From positions 19,713 to 83,712 of the forward strand of contig NZ_JAQUVF010000006.1 in NCBI RefSeq assembly GCF_028693505.1: a stretch of DNA of 64,000 bases. The letters are read 5' to 3'. Source of the DNA: Oscillibacter sp. GTDB taxonomy: Bacteria; Bacillota; Clostridia; Oscillospirales; Oscillospiraceae. Under the pieces are notes generated by a model. That model was not told the DNA's origin. It did no database searches and was given only the letters and a program-made list of their open reading frames with translations. The position numbers and the translations under genes were made by a program. Below are positions 50,795 through 60,037 of the stretch, piece by piece; within the stretch, counting starts at the first letter, position 1; every line of letters begins with the position of its first letter.

Positions 50795-53700
50795 TTAGCA
50801 CGTTTCTCCGTCGAGCGTGCCGGAAAGATGCCGTACCGTCATTAAAATTTCCTTGTGGGTGGGTTCATACCAGCAGAACTCTGCCTCCCGGACGCCGTCT
50901 GCCATCTCGTAGCGGTAGCGGTACTGCCCGCTCTGGCGCTCCATGCGCTCCACAACGTGCTCCAGCACTGCGTTGGCGTAGTACGCATCCCGCTGACCGG
51001 GGAGAATGTGGCAGTCGCGAATTTGCCGCACGGCGTCGTTGACGATTCCACTTTGCGCCACGGCGTGGGTGTTTTTGCCGTCGCTGGCGTACACCTCATA
51101 GGACCCCGTGTCACCGTGCAGCAGGCAGATATACTCAAACGCGCACTTCACCGCCAGCTCCATGATCTTATGCAGCCGCAAAAGCTCCACTTCCTGCTGC
51201 TTTCCCTCGGCCGGACGGGCAAAGAAGAACGCGCAGATATCCCCGCTGTCGTTTTTGTAGAAAACAACGGTGCTCTCAAGATGGCGATAGGCGTGGCCGG
51301 TTTGGTCAAGCTGTCTGGCATGGCACTGCACACTGGGCTTTCCAGCCTCATAGGCGCGAAGCAGAGACGCTCTCGACAGGGTGCTGAAGGCCTCCTCGTC
51401 CTCCGGATGAATGGCCTTGGCATTTTGCGAGAGAAAATCCCGGTACGTTCCGCTGGCGGAAATGTGGGCAATCACGTATGCGCTGGACTCCATTAAAAAA
51501 TAGCGGTCCTGTGTGAGATTCACCGAAACCACCAGCGGATAATAGGAGGAGATCGCGTCCATCAGCTGATTGAGTTGATGGCGGTTGACCGACAGCTCGT
51601 CGCGCAGGGAGATGGTGGTATGACCGGCGTGGATATAATCGGCAGCCTGCATTTCCGGCGTATAGAAAGCGTAGTCGTTTTTCCCGTTTCGCTTCACATG
51701 ATAAAGCGCGGTATCGGCCTGCCGGTACAGCGACTTGAAATCATCGGTACCGCACTGCCCCAGTGCGCAGCCGATGCTGCAATGGATCACGTGCTCATTC
51801 CGCTCGCCGACCCGGGCCTGGGAAAGCTCATGGAGCAAGGTTTGCAGTGTGGGCTGGAGATCGGCGTCCTCCTTAATGCCCGTCAGGAAGACCACAAATT
51901 CGTCCCCGCCGATACGCCCGAAAAGATCGGTACGGCGGAAATGACTCTTTAGAGCTGCCGCGATTGCCTGCAGGGCGCGATCCCCCTGCAAATGGCCAAA
52001 GGAGTCGTTTGTCCTTTTCAGATCATCCAAATCCAGAAGAATGAATGCGCAGCGACCGTTGTCAGGGTCCAAAAGCCTTTGCGCAATCAGCGTTTCGGTG
52101 GTGATGCGATTGTAGATGCGCGTCACGCCGTCCAGCTTGGCGCGCTCCACCTCCGCCTGGGCGGCGTTCAGCTCATTTCGCCGCTCCTCCTGTTCCAGAA
52201 AATCGTCGGTGGTATCGGAGCGCATGACAATCACCGTTGTCTTGCTTTCGTCCAGATAGGTAAAATTGCAGCTTTTGCGGCGGAACCTGCCCCGGTATGT
52301 GATCCAAAACGAGTAACTGTACATGGAGTCGATTGCCGGCAGGTGCTCCAGCACACAGGCAAGGCCCATTCTCCGGAAAAATTCGCTCCGGTTTTCTTCC
52401 GGAACAAAGCACGCCGCGAATTCCCGCAGGCTGCCGACGTATTTGGCGCCGCCGGTCTGCGACGGCAACTGATCGATATCGGAATTGCGATAATGATAGA
52501 TGACTCCGGTCTGCACATCGATTGCCCCCAGCATCTCGATTTCCAGAGAGAGCAGCCGCTCCATCAACAGCGCCGGCGTCCGTTTGCTGTCGATGTCGTG
52601 GGTGTAAAGAAAAATCTTGATGTGCCCCGACTCCGGGTCGAGATACGTTTTGGCGGTGGAGCTTGCCCAGTAAATGCGTCCGGAAGCGTTGCGCCGCTGG
52701 AATTCAAACTGGTAATTGTTTTCGCCCTTTTCAAAAGCCGCCAGCAGCCGCTTCCTGTCCAGAATCTCGGCAATGGTGTCCCGCTGGCCTTTCGTAAGCC
52801 CGGAGGCGACCATGCGGTGATAGACCTGCGCATACACGGTGACGTCGTCATAGCAGATGCCCGCGCCGCTCTTGGCCCAGCTGCTTTCCAAAATTCCGTC
52901 CGTCAGATCAAGACTCAGCTTTGCGAGAAGATCCTCACTTTGGACGGCGGAGAGCTGCCGCAATTCCCGCTGATACTCCGCAATTTGCTTTTCCCGCTCT
53001 GCCAAGGCGGCTTCCTCGCCTCTCTTTTGCTCGGTCACGTCGCTGTAAATTCCGTAGAAATACAGCTCGCCATCCACCTCCACCGGGTTCGCCAAGAGGT
53101 TGATCCAGCGCGTTTCACCCGTTTTGAGGACCATCCGCATGTCCACATTGCATTGCAGACGGTTTGCGATGGCGGAGCGGACGGCGTCCGTCAGCGCGGC
53201 CCGGTCATCCGGATGTACGCGGGACAAATTGGCAAAAGCATCATCGTTAAACGACTCGCCCTCGTCATAGCCAAGCGCCTTTACAGCGCCCTCGCTGAGA
53301 TAGGTGCGAATGATCTGATCTCCCACCACGTGGAAGGCGGCCAGCCCCCCCGGAATGTTTTTCAGCACGGCGCTCAGCCGATTCTGCGCGGCGTAGCGCT
53401 CCGTTTGGTCGGCCAAATAGGTGATGAACGCATCGTGTCCGTTCCAGTTGATGCGCGTCATGCGGGTGAAATAACGGCGGGCGTCGATCTCCAACTCCCC
53501 GCACAGCGGGTCGCCGCCAAGGCGATCGGCCATACAGCCTTCACAGGGCGCGTGCCTGCGCCGGAGAAGCTCGTAGCAGGGCTTGCCGATGATTTGGGAC
53601 TGCGGGACGCCTGTCAGGCGCTGGGCAGCCTTGTTGACAAACAGCAGTTCTTTGGTTTTGCAGTCAGCCACAGCCAGCACACTGTCCGCCTCGTCGATGA

Positions 53701-55150
53701 TGGAGCGGTACAGCTCCACCGTTTTGGATGGATTGTGAAAGACCACGTGGAACACCGGATACCCATTGCGCTGTCCCATCACGCACCCGTGCATATCCAC
53801 CCACACCGGCTGGCCGTTCACATGCAAAACGCGGTAGATGAGATCCAGATCGGCGCCGGTGGCTATCGCATTTCGCAGATGCTCCAGCACCATCTGTTCA
53901 TCGGCGGGGAAGATGTCCGATTTGTGGGCCACATTGAAATAAGCGAGATACTCCTCCGTGGTTCGCCCGGAGATGGCAGGCACGCCCTTTGAGACGTAAA
54001 CCACATGGAACCCGTCGGGGCGAATTTCATAAGTGCCGATGCCGCCGGGGATGGAATCCACCAGCATCTCAATCTGCTGCTTGTCCTGCCTCTGGCGCTC
54101 TTGCAGCAGCTTCATTTCCGTGATGTCGGAATAGGAGCAGTAGAGCAGTCCCGTTCCGGGTGAGCGCATGATAAAGCTGGCGTGGATATCCACCCAAAGG
54201 TAGGAACCGTCCTTCTTCCGCATCCGGCACTGCTGCTTGAGCAGCGCACCGGTTTGGGTGGTGCGAGTCTGCGCGGCAAGCAGCGCCGGCGCATCGTCCG
54301 GGTGAATCAAGGGGGAATTCTTTACAATATCTGCGTTGAAGAATTCGTCATGGGTGTACCCAAGCATTTCGCACAGACCGCTGTTTGCATACTCAATGGT
54401 CCGCGTGCCGTTGGCATACCGATAGCAGATGATGCCGTTTGGCGTGTTTTGCAGCAAAGCGGCATTGCGCTGATTGGCCGCATGCAGAGCCAGCTCCAGC
54501 CTTTTGCGCTCATCAATATCGACAATCACCACGATATACCACCTGTGGTCCGCTTCATCCGTCACCAGATGACCCGCATCGTAGACCCATTTCAGCGCGC
54601 CGCTTTTGGTCACGATCCGGTATTCGCAGCTGTCTGTCACGCCTGTTTTTGCAATATCACTGTCGATTTTTGCAAGGACCCGGTCCCGATCCTCCTCGTA
54701 AATCATCTCGGAGAACCGATTGTGAAACTTCTTTGTAAATTCCTGCCGGGTGTAGCCCAGCAAGGTGAGCATGGTGTCGCTGACAAAGGCGAACTGACCG
54801 TCCCCTGTGGCGGAATATTTGAAAATTCCGCCGGGGATGGAGTCGATGATCGCCGAAAGCTCCCGCTGCTGCTCCGCAATTTTTTCCTCCGCCTCCGTGA
54901 CGTCGGTCAGATCGGTCAACGAGGCATAGAGCAGGGGGGCGCCCTGCTCACGCTTGACCAGATGCATCACGGCGCGCAGGCAGAACCACGAGCCGTCCTT
55001 CCGCCGTGCGCGGAAGCGAGCGTCCAGCGTTTCCCCGTCGGTAAGCTGCCGGATTTCTTCGGGAGAAAAGGCACCTGCATCCGCCAGGAAGTTCACCGGC
55101 AGGTTTGCCGCGATGCGCTGATGATACTCCTCCTGCGTAAAGCCGAACAT
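50795..55150 (-). CDS. Multi-PAS diguanylate cyclase, downstream part of a split c-di-GMP gene
   Basis: The first Met of this fragment (55150) lies 14 codons after an in-frame TGA that ends the upstream gene, and has no ribosome site. The 1451-residue fragment holds at least six PAS-like units (for example SIPGGIFKYSATGDGQFAFV, NTPNGIICYRYANG, SIPGGIGTYEIRPDG, NIPGGLAAFHVV). Then comes a GGDEF domain (DGVTRIYNRITTETL, LDLDDLKRTNDSFGHLQGD, IGGDEF at about 1081) and two more PAS-like modules. The intact GGDEF predicts c-di-GMP synthesis. The residues between the TGA and M1 complete the first PAS domain, so the fragment alone would be N-terminally truncated. Confidence 0.85.
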   Translation of the reverse strand: MFGFTQEEYHQRIAANLPVNFLADAGAFSPEEIRQLTDGETLDARFRARRKDGSWFCLRAVMHLVKREQGAPLLYASLTDLTDVTEAEEKIAEQQRELSAIIDSIPGGIFKYSATGDGQFAFVSDTMLTLLGYTRQEFTKKFHNRFSEMIYEEDRDRVLAKIDSDIAKTGVTDSCEYRIVTKSGALKWVYDAGHLVTDEADHRWYIVVIVDIDERKRLELALHAANQRNAALLQNTPNGIICYRYANGTRTIEYANSGLCEMLGYTHDEFFNADIVKNSPLIHPDDAPALLAAQTRTTQTGALLKQQCRMRKKDGSYLWVDIHASFIMRSPGTGLLYCSYSDITEMKLLQERQRQDKQQIEMLVDSIPGGIGTYEIRPDGFHVVYVSKGVPAISGRTTEEYLAYFNVAHKSDIFPADEQMVLEHLRNAIATGADLDLIYRVLHVNGQPVWVDMHGCVMGQRNGYPVFHVVFHNPSKTVELYRSIIDEADSVLAVADCKTKELLFVNKAAQRLTGVPQSQIIGKPCYELLRRRHAPCEGCMADRLGGDPLCGELEIDARRYFTRMTRINWNGHDAFITYLADQTERYAAQNRLSAVLKNIPGGLAAFHVVGDQIIRTYLSEGAVKALGYDEGESFNDDAFANLSRVHPDDRAALTDAVRSAIANRLQCNVDMRMVLKTGETRWINLLANPVEVDGELYFYGIYSDVTEQKRGEEAALAEREKQIAEYQRELRQLSAVQSEDLLAKLSLDLTDGILESSWAKSGAGICYDDVTVYAQVYHRMVASGLTKGQRDTIAEILDRKRLLAAFEKGENNYQFEFQRRNASGRIYWASSTAKTYLDPESGHIKIFLYTHDIDSKRTPALLMERLLSLEIEMLGAIDVQTGVIYHYRNSDIDQLPSQTGGAKYVGSLREFAACFVPEENRSEFFRRMGLACVLEHLPAIDSMYSYSFWITYRGRFRRKSCNFTYLDESKTTVIVMRSDTTDDFLEQEERRNELNAAQAEVERAKLDGVTRIYNRITTETLIAQRLLDPDNGRCAFILLDLDDLKRTNDSFGHLQGDRALQAIAAALKSHFRRTDLFGRIGGDEFVVFLTGIKEDADLQPTLQTLLHELSQARVGERNEHVIHCSIGCALGQCGTDDFKSLYRQADTALYHVKRNGKNDYAFYTPEMQAADYIHAGHTTISLRDELSVNRHQLNQLMDAISSYYPLVVSVNLTQDRYFLMESSAYVIAHISASGTYRDFLSQNAKAIHPEDEEAFSTLSRASLLRAYEAGKPSVQCHARQLDQTGHAYRHLESTVVFYKNDSGDICAFFFARPAEGKQQEVELLRLHKIMELAVKCAFEYICLLHGDTGSYEVYASDGKNTHAVAQSGIVNDAVRQIRDCHILPGQRDAYYANAVLEHVVERMERQSGQYRYRYEMADGVREAEFCWYEPTHKEILMTVRHLSGTLDGETC

Positions 55151-55192
55151 TTTGCAGGCAATATCGTTGACATAGCGGGGCCGGACCTGCTC

Positions 55193-57409
55193 TCACAGCT
55201 CGTACACGGCCAGTCCCATGGGAAAATTCCGGATGATATTGGCGTACATGCTGCTTTGCCGCTGGGAGTTTTTGCGCTCGGTAATATTTTCAATGGACAG
55301 ATAAAAAATGTAGCTGTCCACTTTCTCGGCAAGGAATCGCACCTGACAACGCACGCAAACCGGCTCGGCGTCCTCCCGCAGCGGAATGGTGTACGCCTCA
55401 CAGTCCGCTTCCTCTCCGGTGCGGATGGCGGTCTCCAGCATATCGATAAAAACCTTGCGGTATTTGGAATCAATGGTATCCAGCAAGTGATACTGTTTAT
55501 CCACATATTCCGCGGCTGTGATACCCAAAACCTCGTAGTACTTGTCGTTCAGCCGGAGCGCCGCCGCATTTCCGCCCCGATACTCCAAAATCCCGGCTCC
55601 GCCCACGAAGCTGTTGAACAGGAGCGTGGACTGGGTGGTGGCGTCCAGAAAATCGACAGAGTGGTCAATGCCTGGATAGAATCTTGCGTCCTGCTTCGTA
55701 GAGACGGGGTGGTTTTCCAGCAGACTTCTGAAGTCGGAGGCGGGCATGGGCTTTGCAAAGTAGTACCCCTGCATATAAAGGCAGCCGATGCTTTTGAGGT
55801 AGTCCGCCTGCTGGCGGGTCTCCACCCCCTCGGCAATGACGGGCAGACGAATCGCGTGGGCCATCCCCACCACGGAGGTGAGGATGCTCCCGCTGCGGCT
55901 GTGGTTTGCGTTGGGGGCGACAAAGGCCATATCCAGCTTCAAAAGATCCACATGGACGTCCTTGAGCGTGTTCAAAGAGGAGTACCCGCTGCCAAAATCG
56001 TCCATTTCCACCTTGAACCCGGTGCTTTGCAGCTGGGCAACCATGTTGAGCACCAAATCGGGGCTGTCCACATAGGCGGACTCCGTGATCTCCAGATGCA
56101 GCATGGACGGGTCCAGCGCGTACTTTTCGATCAGCGCCCGAAAGCCGTCTACCAGCCCGGGGTGGTACAGGTCCCGGCGGGAGATGTTGACGGAAACGGA
56201 TGGAAGGACCACGCCCTCGTCCTTCCATTTTTTCAAATAAACGCAGACCTGCTCCCAGATGGAGCGGTCCAACTCGTAGATAAAGCCGTTTTTTTCAAAA
56301 AGGGGAATAAACTTGTCTGGGAAAATCAGGCCCTTTTCCGGATGATTCCATCGCACAAGGGCCTCCGCCCCGATGAGCTTTCCGGTGGCATAGTTGTACT
56401 GGGGCTGAAAATACGGGATAAACTGCCCCTTCACCAGCGCGTCCTTCATGGCAGAGACGATGGACTGCTCCTCCAGAACTTCCGTGCGCATGGCGGCGCA
56501 GTACCATGCGTAGTGCTCATCATAGGCGTTCTTCACGGAGCGCAGCGCCAGCAGTGCCCGGTCGCACATGATGCCCACGTCAAGGGTCTGCGCGTCAAAC
56601 GCGTACATGCCAAAGTGCACGGAAAATGTGTAGTCCGGAAAGGCGCTGCGCAAAATCGCAAGGATGTCCCGATGCAGCTGCTCGGGCGCAAAGGCGTCCT
56701 TGTTCCACAGGCCCACAAAATGGTCGGCGTCATAGTGGCCGTGGGTCCGCAGCGCCGGATGATCTTTGGCGTAAAGCTGGCACTGCTCTCCAATTTTCAG
56801 CAACAGCGCATCCCCGGCCGAAGTGCCGTAAGTATCGTTGAACACCTTGAAATTATCGATGTCCCACCGGACAAGGGCATAGCTGCCGCCTGGGTCGGCA
56901 GTGAGGAGCTTTTGCGTTTCCTGACAAAAGGTCTGCTTGTTCCAAAGACCGGTTTTTGCATCCGTTTTTGAAAGGTGCGCAAGCTCTTTGAGCCACTTGT
57001 TTTCTTCTTCCAGCTTGGATGCGCGCAGCAGGGCGATGAGCCGATGAATCCGAAGCTGAATGGTCACCGGGTCAAAGGGCTTGGTAATGACATCCACCGC
57101 GCCGTACGCCAGCGCCCGGTTTTGCGTTTCGGAATCGTCGCTGCCGGTGACGATGATTACCGGAATCGTGGAGAGCGCGGGATCGCGCTGCATCTGCTCC
57201 AATACGCCAAAACCATCCAATTCGGGCATCTGCAAGTCCAAAATAACAGCGGTGATCGGCTGCATGCTGCGAAGAACGCGCAGCGCATCCAGACCGTCCC
57301 TTGCTTCCAGAATGGCATAGTCCGCCCCAAATATTTTTTTCAGCAACATGCGGTTTATGCAATCGTCATCAACGATCAGGATGGTTTTCTGTTCTTTTTT
57401 CTCTTCCAT
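55193..57409 (-). CDS. Response-regulator receiver, degenerate GGDEF and EAL phosphodiesterase; upstream part of a split gene
   Basis: The protein has 738 residues to the TGA at 55193-55195. The receiver has D14-D15-D16, acceptor D58 in ILDLQMPELDG and K in ITKPFDP. The GGDEF domain (about 165-300) has YDADH in place of GGDEF, so it is probably inactive or GTP-binding only. The EAL domain is intact: E349-A-L, SVNISRRDLY, HLEITESAYVD, EMDDFGSGYSSL, KLDMAF and AEGVET, so c-di-GMP hydrolysis is expected. A PAS domain begins near residue 600, and a second breaks off at MGLAVYEL-stop. RBS AAGGGGAGCC. Confidence 0.88.
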   Translation of the reverse strand: MEEKKEQKTILIVDDDCINRMLLKKIFGADYAILEARDGLDALRVLRSMQPITAVILDLQMPELDGFGVLEQMQRDPALSTIPVIIVTGSDDSETQNRALAYGAVDVITKPFDPVTIQLRIHRLIALLRASKLEEENKWLKELAHLSKTDAKTGLWNKQTFCQETQKLLTADPGGSYALVRWDIDNFKVFNDTYGTSAGDALLLKIGEQCQLYAKDHPALRTHGHYDADHFVGLWNKDAFAPEQLHRDILAILRSAFPDYTFSVHFGMYAFDAQTLDVGIMCDRALLALRSVKNAYDEHYAWYCAAMRTEVLEEQSIVSAMKDALVKGQFIPYFQPQYNYATGKLIGAEALVRWNHPEKGLIFPDKFIPLFEKNGFIYELDRSIWEQVCVYLKKWKDEGVVLPSVSVNISRRDLYHPGLVDGFRALIEKYALDPSMLHLEITESAYVDSPDLVLNMVAQLQSTGFKVEMDDFGSGYSSLNTLKDVHVDLLKLDMAFVAPNANHSRSGSILTSVVGMAHAIRLPVIAEGVETRQQADYLKSIGCLYMQGYYFAKPMPASDFRSLLENHPVSTKQDARFYPGIDHSVDFLDATTQSTLLFNSFVGGAGILEYRGGNAAALRLNDKYYEVLGITAAEYVDKQYHLLDTIDSKYRKVFIDMLETAIRTGEEADCEAYTIPLREDAEPVCVRCQVRFLAEKVDSYIFYLSIENITERKNSQRQSSMYANIIRNFPMGLAVYEL

Positions 57410-57424
57410 ATGTTACGGCTCCCC

Positions 57425-57598
57425 TTAAAAAACAACGGAGAAAATTTTCCGGAGCAACGGGCCGGTAATCCCGCTTCTCACGGACCGCAGGTGTTGGATG
57501 AAAATTTGGCGCGGAAATTTTTTGCGCAGACAGGAACAACCGCCGCTTTCTGGTTGAAATGCGCTGTCACCACAATTAAAAATGTTCTCGCCTGCCAT
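57425..57598 (-). CDS. Small cysteine-containing ORF upstream of the c-di-GMP gene
   Basis: An ATG at 57598 follows AAAGGAGACCTCC with good spacing and encodes 57 residues, ending 15 bp before the c-di-GMP gene. The N-terminal half has NCGDSAFQPESGGCSC (three Cys); the C-terminal half is basic and amphipathic (LRKKFPRQIFIQHLRSVRSG). It may be a leader peptide, a small regulator or a modified peptide precursor; nothing in the sequence decides. A promoter lies about 80 bp upstream. Confidence 0.45.
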   Translation of the reverse strand: MAGENIFNCGDSAFQPESGGCSCLRKKFPRQIFIQHLRSVRSGITGPLLRKIFSVVF

Positions 57599-57678
57599 GA
57601 CTGGAGGTCTCCTTTCCGCATGGAACCCCCATCGGCTGGTGGACACAGCTGCGCAATTACATGAATATAGACGTTAAT

Positions 57679-57707
57679 AGTGTAGCATCTTTTGAAAAAA
57701 ACTACAA
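57679..57707 (-). promoter_or_regulatory. Promoter of the small ORF and c-di-GMP gene
   Basis: On the minus strand TTGTAG and TACACT are 17 bp apart in AT-rich DNA, leaving a leader of about 75 nt before the small ORF. Confidence 0.55.
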
Positions 57708-57974
57708 TTATTTTTGACAAAATAATCCATTGCGGACAAAACGCTGCACCTCCGCGCCGCCGGGACGGGTTTTCGCTCCAAGGCTGCGGCAAAATAAAGT
57801 TTCATTTTCCGCTCAAGCGGACGTCTGGGGAGGCTGCAAAAAGGAGCCGCCGGTCCTGTTTTAAGCAGGACCGGCGGCTCCGGGCTTTTTTAGTTCACCG
57901 TGCCGCAATGCGATGCCCCGGGGCACGGCTTGGAAAGTGGGAATTTACATGATTTGCCTCTGGATAAAAAACGG
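57708..57974. other. Intergenic stretch between c-di-GMP promoter and GNAT gene
   Basis: It contains only the terminator at 57843-57891. No gene, tRNA or other repeat is apparent. Confidence 0.5.
57843..57891 (-). terminator. Terminator downstream of the GNAT/MATE genes
   Basis: The stem GGAGCCGCCGGTCCTG/CAGGACCGGCGGCTCC has an AT-rich loop, with T-runs on both strands (TTTTT on the minus side). Confidence 0.8.
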
Positions 57975-58631
57975 CTATTGACCGCCGTCTCTTCCAATGG
58001 CGGGGCGATAGCCATAGAGAAATACCGTGATCTCCTCATAGGCGTGGTTGCGCCTTACCCGCATGGTTTGCCTGGCCAGAGGCACAAAGCCGTGGCGGTC
58101 GTAAAACCCAACATTGCAGGTGGTATCGGTGTAGAGGTATATGCTGGTCACGCCATGCTCTTTTTGGTAGGCAAGCAGCCGACCCAGCAGCTGCTTCCCA
58201 ACGCCGAGACCGCGGCAGTCCCCGGCAACGGCAAACAGCGTCAGCACACCGTCAAACCGCTGGGGATACGAGGCGCTCAGCTCCTCGTAGATTCGATGCA
58301 GGTGTCTGTAATCACGGAGATCGCACTGCGCGCGCAAAGCGTTCAGGCTCATGCAAAGGGTGTGGTAGGCAAGGGCGAGAAACGGCTTTACGTGGGGGAG
58401 CAGACGATCATCGCTGTCCGCTTTTCCCATGATGACGCCAATGACAACGCCGCTTCGCTCGGCAACGCAGGAAAAGGTAGCTTCGGCAAGGCAGCTTTGC
58501 AGGTATGCGTCCAGACAGCATTTTAAAACGCTTTCGTTTTCAATATAGGTGTGGAGAGCGAAGCTTTCGTTGATCAGCTGTTTGACAGCCGGAAAGTCAG
58601 CCGGCCGGAGACTTCTGTAAATAGTACACAT
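57975..58631 (-). CDS. GNAT-family N-acetyltransferase
   Basis: The 218-residue protein has the GNAT fold: YRSLRPADFPAVKQLINESF at the N-terminus, VIGVIMGKAD (beta4), LTLFAVAGDCRGLGVGKQLL (the V-x-x-x-x-RGxGxG acetyl-CoA loop) and NVGFYDRHGFVPL near the end. The target amine is unknown. It ends the TetR-MATE transcript, 26 bp after the MATE gene. Confidence 0.9.
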   Translation of the reverse strand: MCTIYRSLRPADFPAVKQLINESFALHTYIENESVLKCCLDAYLQSCLAEATFSCVAERSGVVIGVIMGKADSDDRLLPHVKPFLALAYHTLCMSLNALRAQCDLRDYRHLHRIYEELSASYPQRFDGVLTLFAVAGDCRGLGVGKQLLGRLLAYQKEHGVTSIYLYTDTTCNVGFYDRHGFVPLARQTMRVRRNHAYEEITVFLYGYRPAIGRDGGQ

Positions 58632-58657
58632 CAGCTAGCAGAAACACTCCCTCGTTT

Positions 58658-60037
58658 TCAGGATGCGCCGTGCATATTTTGCGTAGCGATCCGTTTCATG
58701 GCCTGATAGGAAAGCAGGCACACGGCAAGGGTCAGCACGTCTGCGATGGGCTGAGACGCATAGATGCCGTTCACGCCCCAAAGCCGCGGCAGCAGCAAAA
58801 TACAGGGAATGTAAAAGAGTCCCTGCCGGATGGTGGAGAGAAACAGTCCGAATTTGGACGCGCCAATGGTTTGGAAGGTAATGGTCATCATGTAGCATAG
58901 GCCAAATGCCGGATAGAGCGCCACCTGCGAAATGAGCAGTCTGGAGCCGTATTCCACCACGGCAGGATTGCGGTTGAAGAGCAGAATCAGCGGGTGGGAG
59001 AGGAGAATATAGACCGCTGCCACCACCACCGATAAAAGCAGCGTCCCCTTCAGAGAGAACCGGGCGGCCGTATGAAAACGCTCCTCGTTTTTCCCGCCGA
59101 AGGCATAGGACGCCACCGGCTGATAGCCCTGCATAAAGCCCATGATGACATAGCAGCCCACCAGAATCAGGCGCTGCACCACGCCGTAGGCCGCGATGAT
59201 AAGGTCACTGTCCGGCAAAGCCGCGGCGGCAACGTTGGTCAGGGAAGTTGCAACGGCCAGGCAGATTTGGATGACGGCGGTGGGAATGCCGATGAGGATG
59301 ACATCCTTGAAAAGCTGCACGGTGGGTTTGATAAAGCGCAGGCCAAAGCGAATGATGGACTTTCCACTCAGGTAGAACCACGCCAGGATGATAAAGGTGA
59401 CGGCCTGAGAAACGGTGGTGGCCAGAGACGCGCCCTCCACCCCCATGCCAAGACCCCAGTCAAACATAAAGACCGGGTCCAAAAGCACATTGAGCGCCGC
59501 GCCGGTAATGACGGCAATGGAAGAAATTTTCACCGAGGATTCCGCCCGCGCCGCGCAGTTGAGACTTTGCGCCGGGAGATTGAAGATCGCGGCGATGAAC
59601 ATCCAGAAGGCATAGTCCTTGGCAAGGGGCATCACCGTGTCCGATGCGCCGAATGCCCGGAGCAGCGGCTCCATGCACACAATCCCGCCCACGCACAGCG
59701 CGCCGCCGATGGCCGTGGAGGCCGCCACAATGGTGGAAATCGTTGTGTTGGCCCCGTCTTTGTCCCCCGCGCCCAGCTGCCGCCCGGCCAGCACCGCCGC
59801 GCCGGCGGCAAAAATGTTTTCAATGGAGACAAAAATCAGCAGCAGCGGCAGCGTGACCCCCACTGCCGCCAAGGCGCTTTCACTGTCCAGCAAGCCGATA
59901 TAGGCGGTATCCACGATGTTGTAAACCGCCTTGGCCAGCAGTGCGATGGTCGCGGGGATGGCCAGCTTGACAATGGCCCTGGAGGGAGCCGCGTCTGCCA
60001 GTAAAGATTCTTTTTCTACGTTTTCATCACGATTCAT
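58658..60037 (-). CDS. MATE-family efflux transporter
   Basis: The 459-residue membrane protein has about 12 helices arranged as two similar halves. AIVKLAIPATIALLAKAVYNIVDTAYIG and VLAGRQLGAGD in the first half, and a second-half GIPTAVIQICLAVATSLTNVA, are MATE signatures. It exports cationic drugs or metabolites using an ion gradient. It is cotranscribed with a TetR repressor whose stop region overlaps its start by 11 bp, suggesting ligand-induced efflux. Confidence 0.92.
   Translation of the reverse strand: MNRDENVEKESLLADAAPSRAIVKLAIPATIALLAKAVYNIVDTAYIGLLDSESALAAVGVTLPLLLIFVSIENIFAAGAAVLAGRQLGAGDKDGANTTISTIVAASTAIGGALCVGGIVCMEPLLRAFGASDTVMPLAKDYAFWMFIAAIFNLPAQSLNCAARAESSVKISSIAVITGAALNVLLDPVFMFDWGLGMGVEGASLATTVSQAVTFIILAWFYLSGKSIIRFGLRFIKPTVQLFKDVILIGIPTAVIQICLAVATSLTNVAAAALPDSDLIIAAYGVVQRLILVGCYVIMGFMQGYQPVASYAFGGKNEERFHTAARFSLKGTLLLSVVVAAVYILLSHPLILLFNRNPAVVEYGSRLLISQVALYPAFGLCYMMTITFQTIGASKFGLFLSTIRQGLFYIPCILLLPRLWGVNGIYASQPIADVLTLAVCLLSYQAMKRIATQNMHGAS

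Noticed and set aside
55150..55195. TGA at 55193-55195 as a selenocysteine codon
   Set aside because: PAS domains are not known to use selenocysteine and the downstream GCAGG/CCTGC pairing has a loop of about 27 nt, unlike a bacterial SECIS.
54182..56971. Long plus-strand frame (929 codons) opposite the c-di-GMP gene
   Set aside because: Antisense shadow without a ribosome site or recognisable domain; the minus-strand domains are unambiguous.
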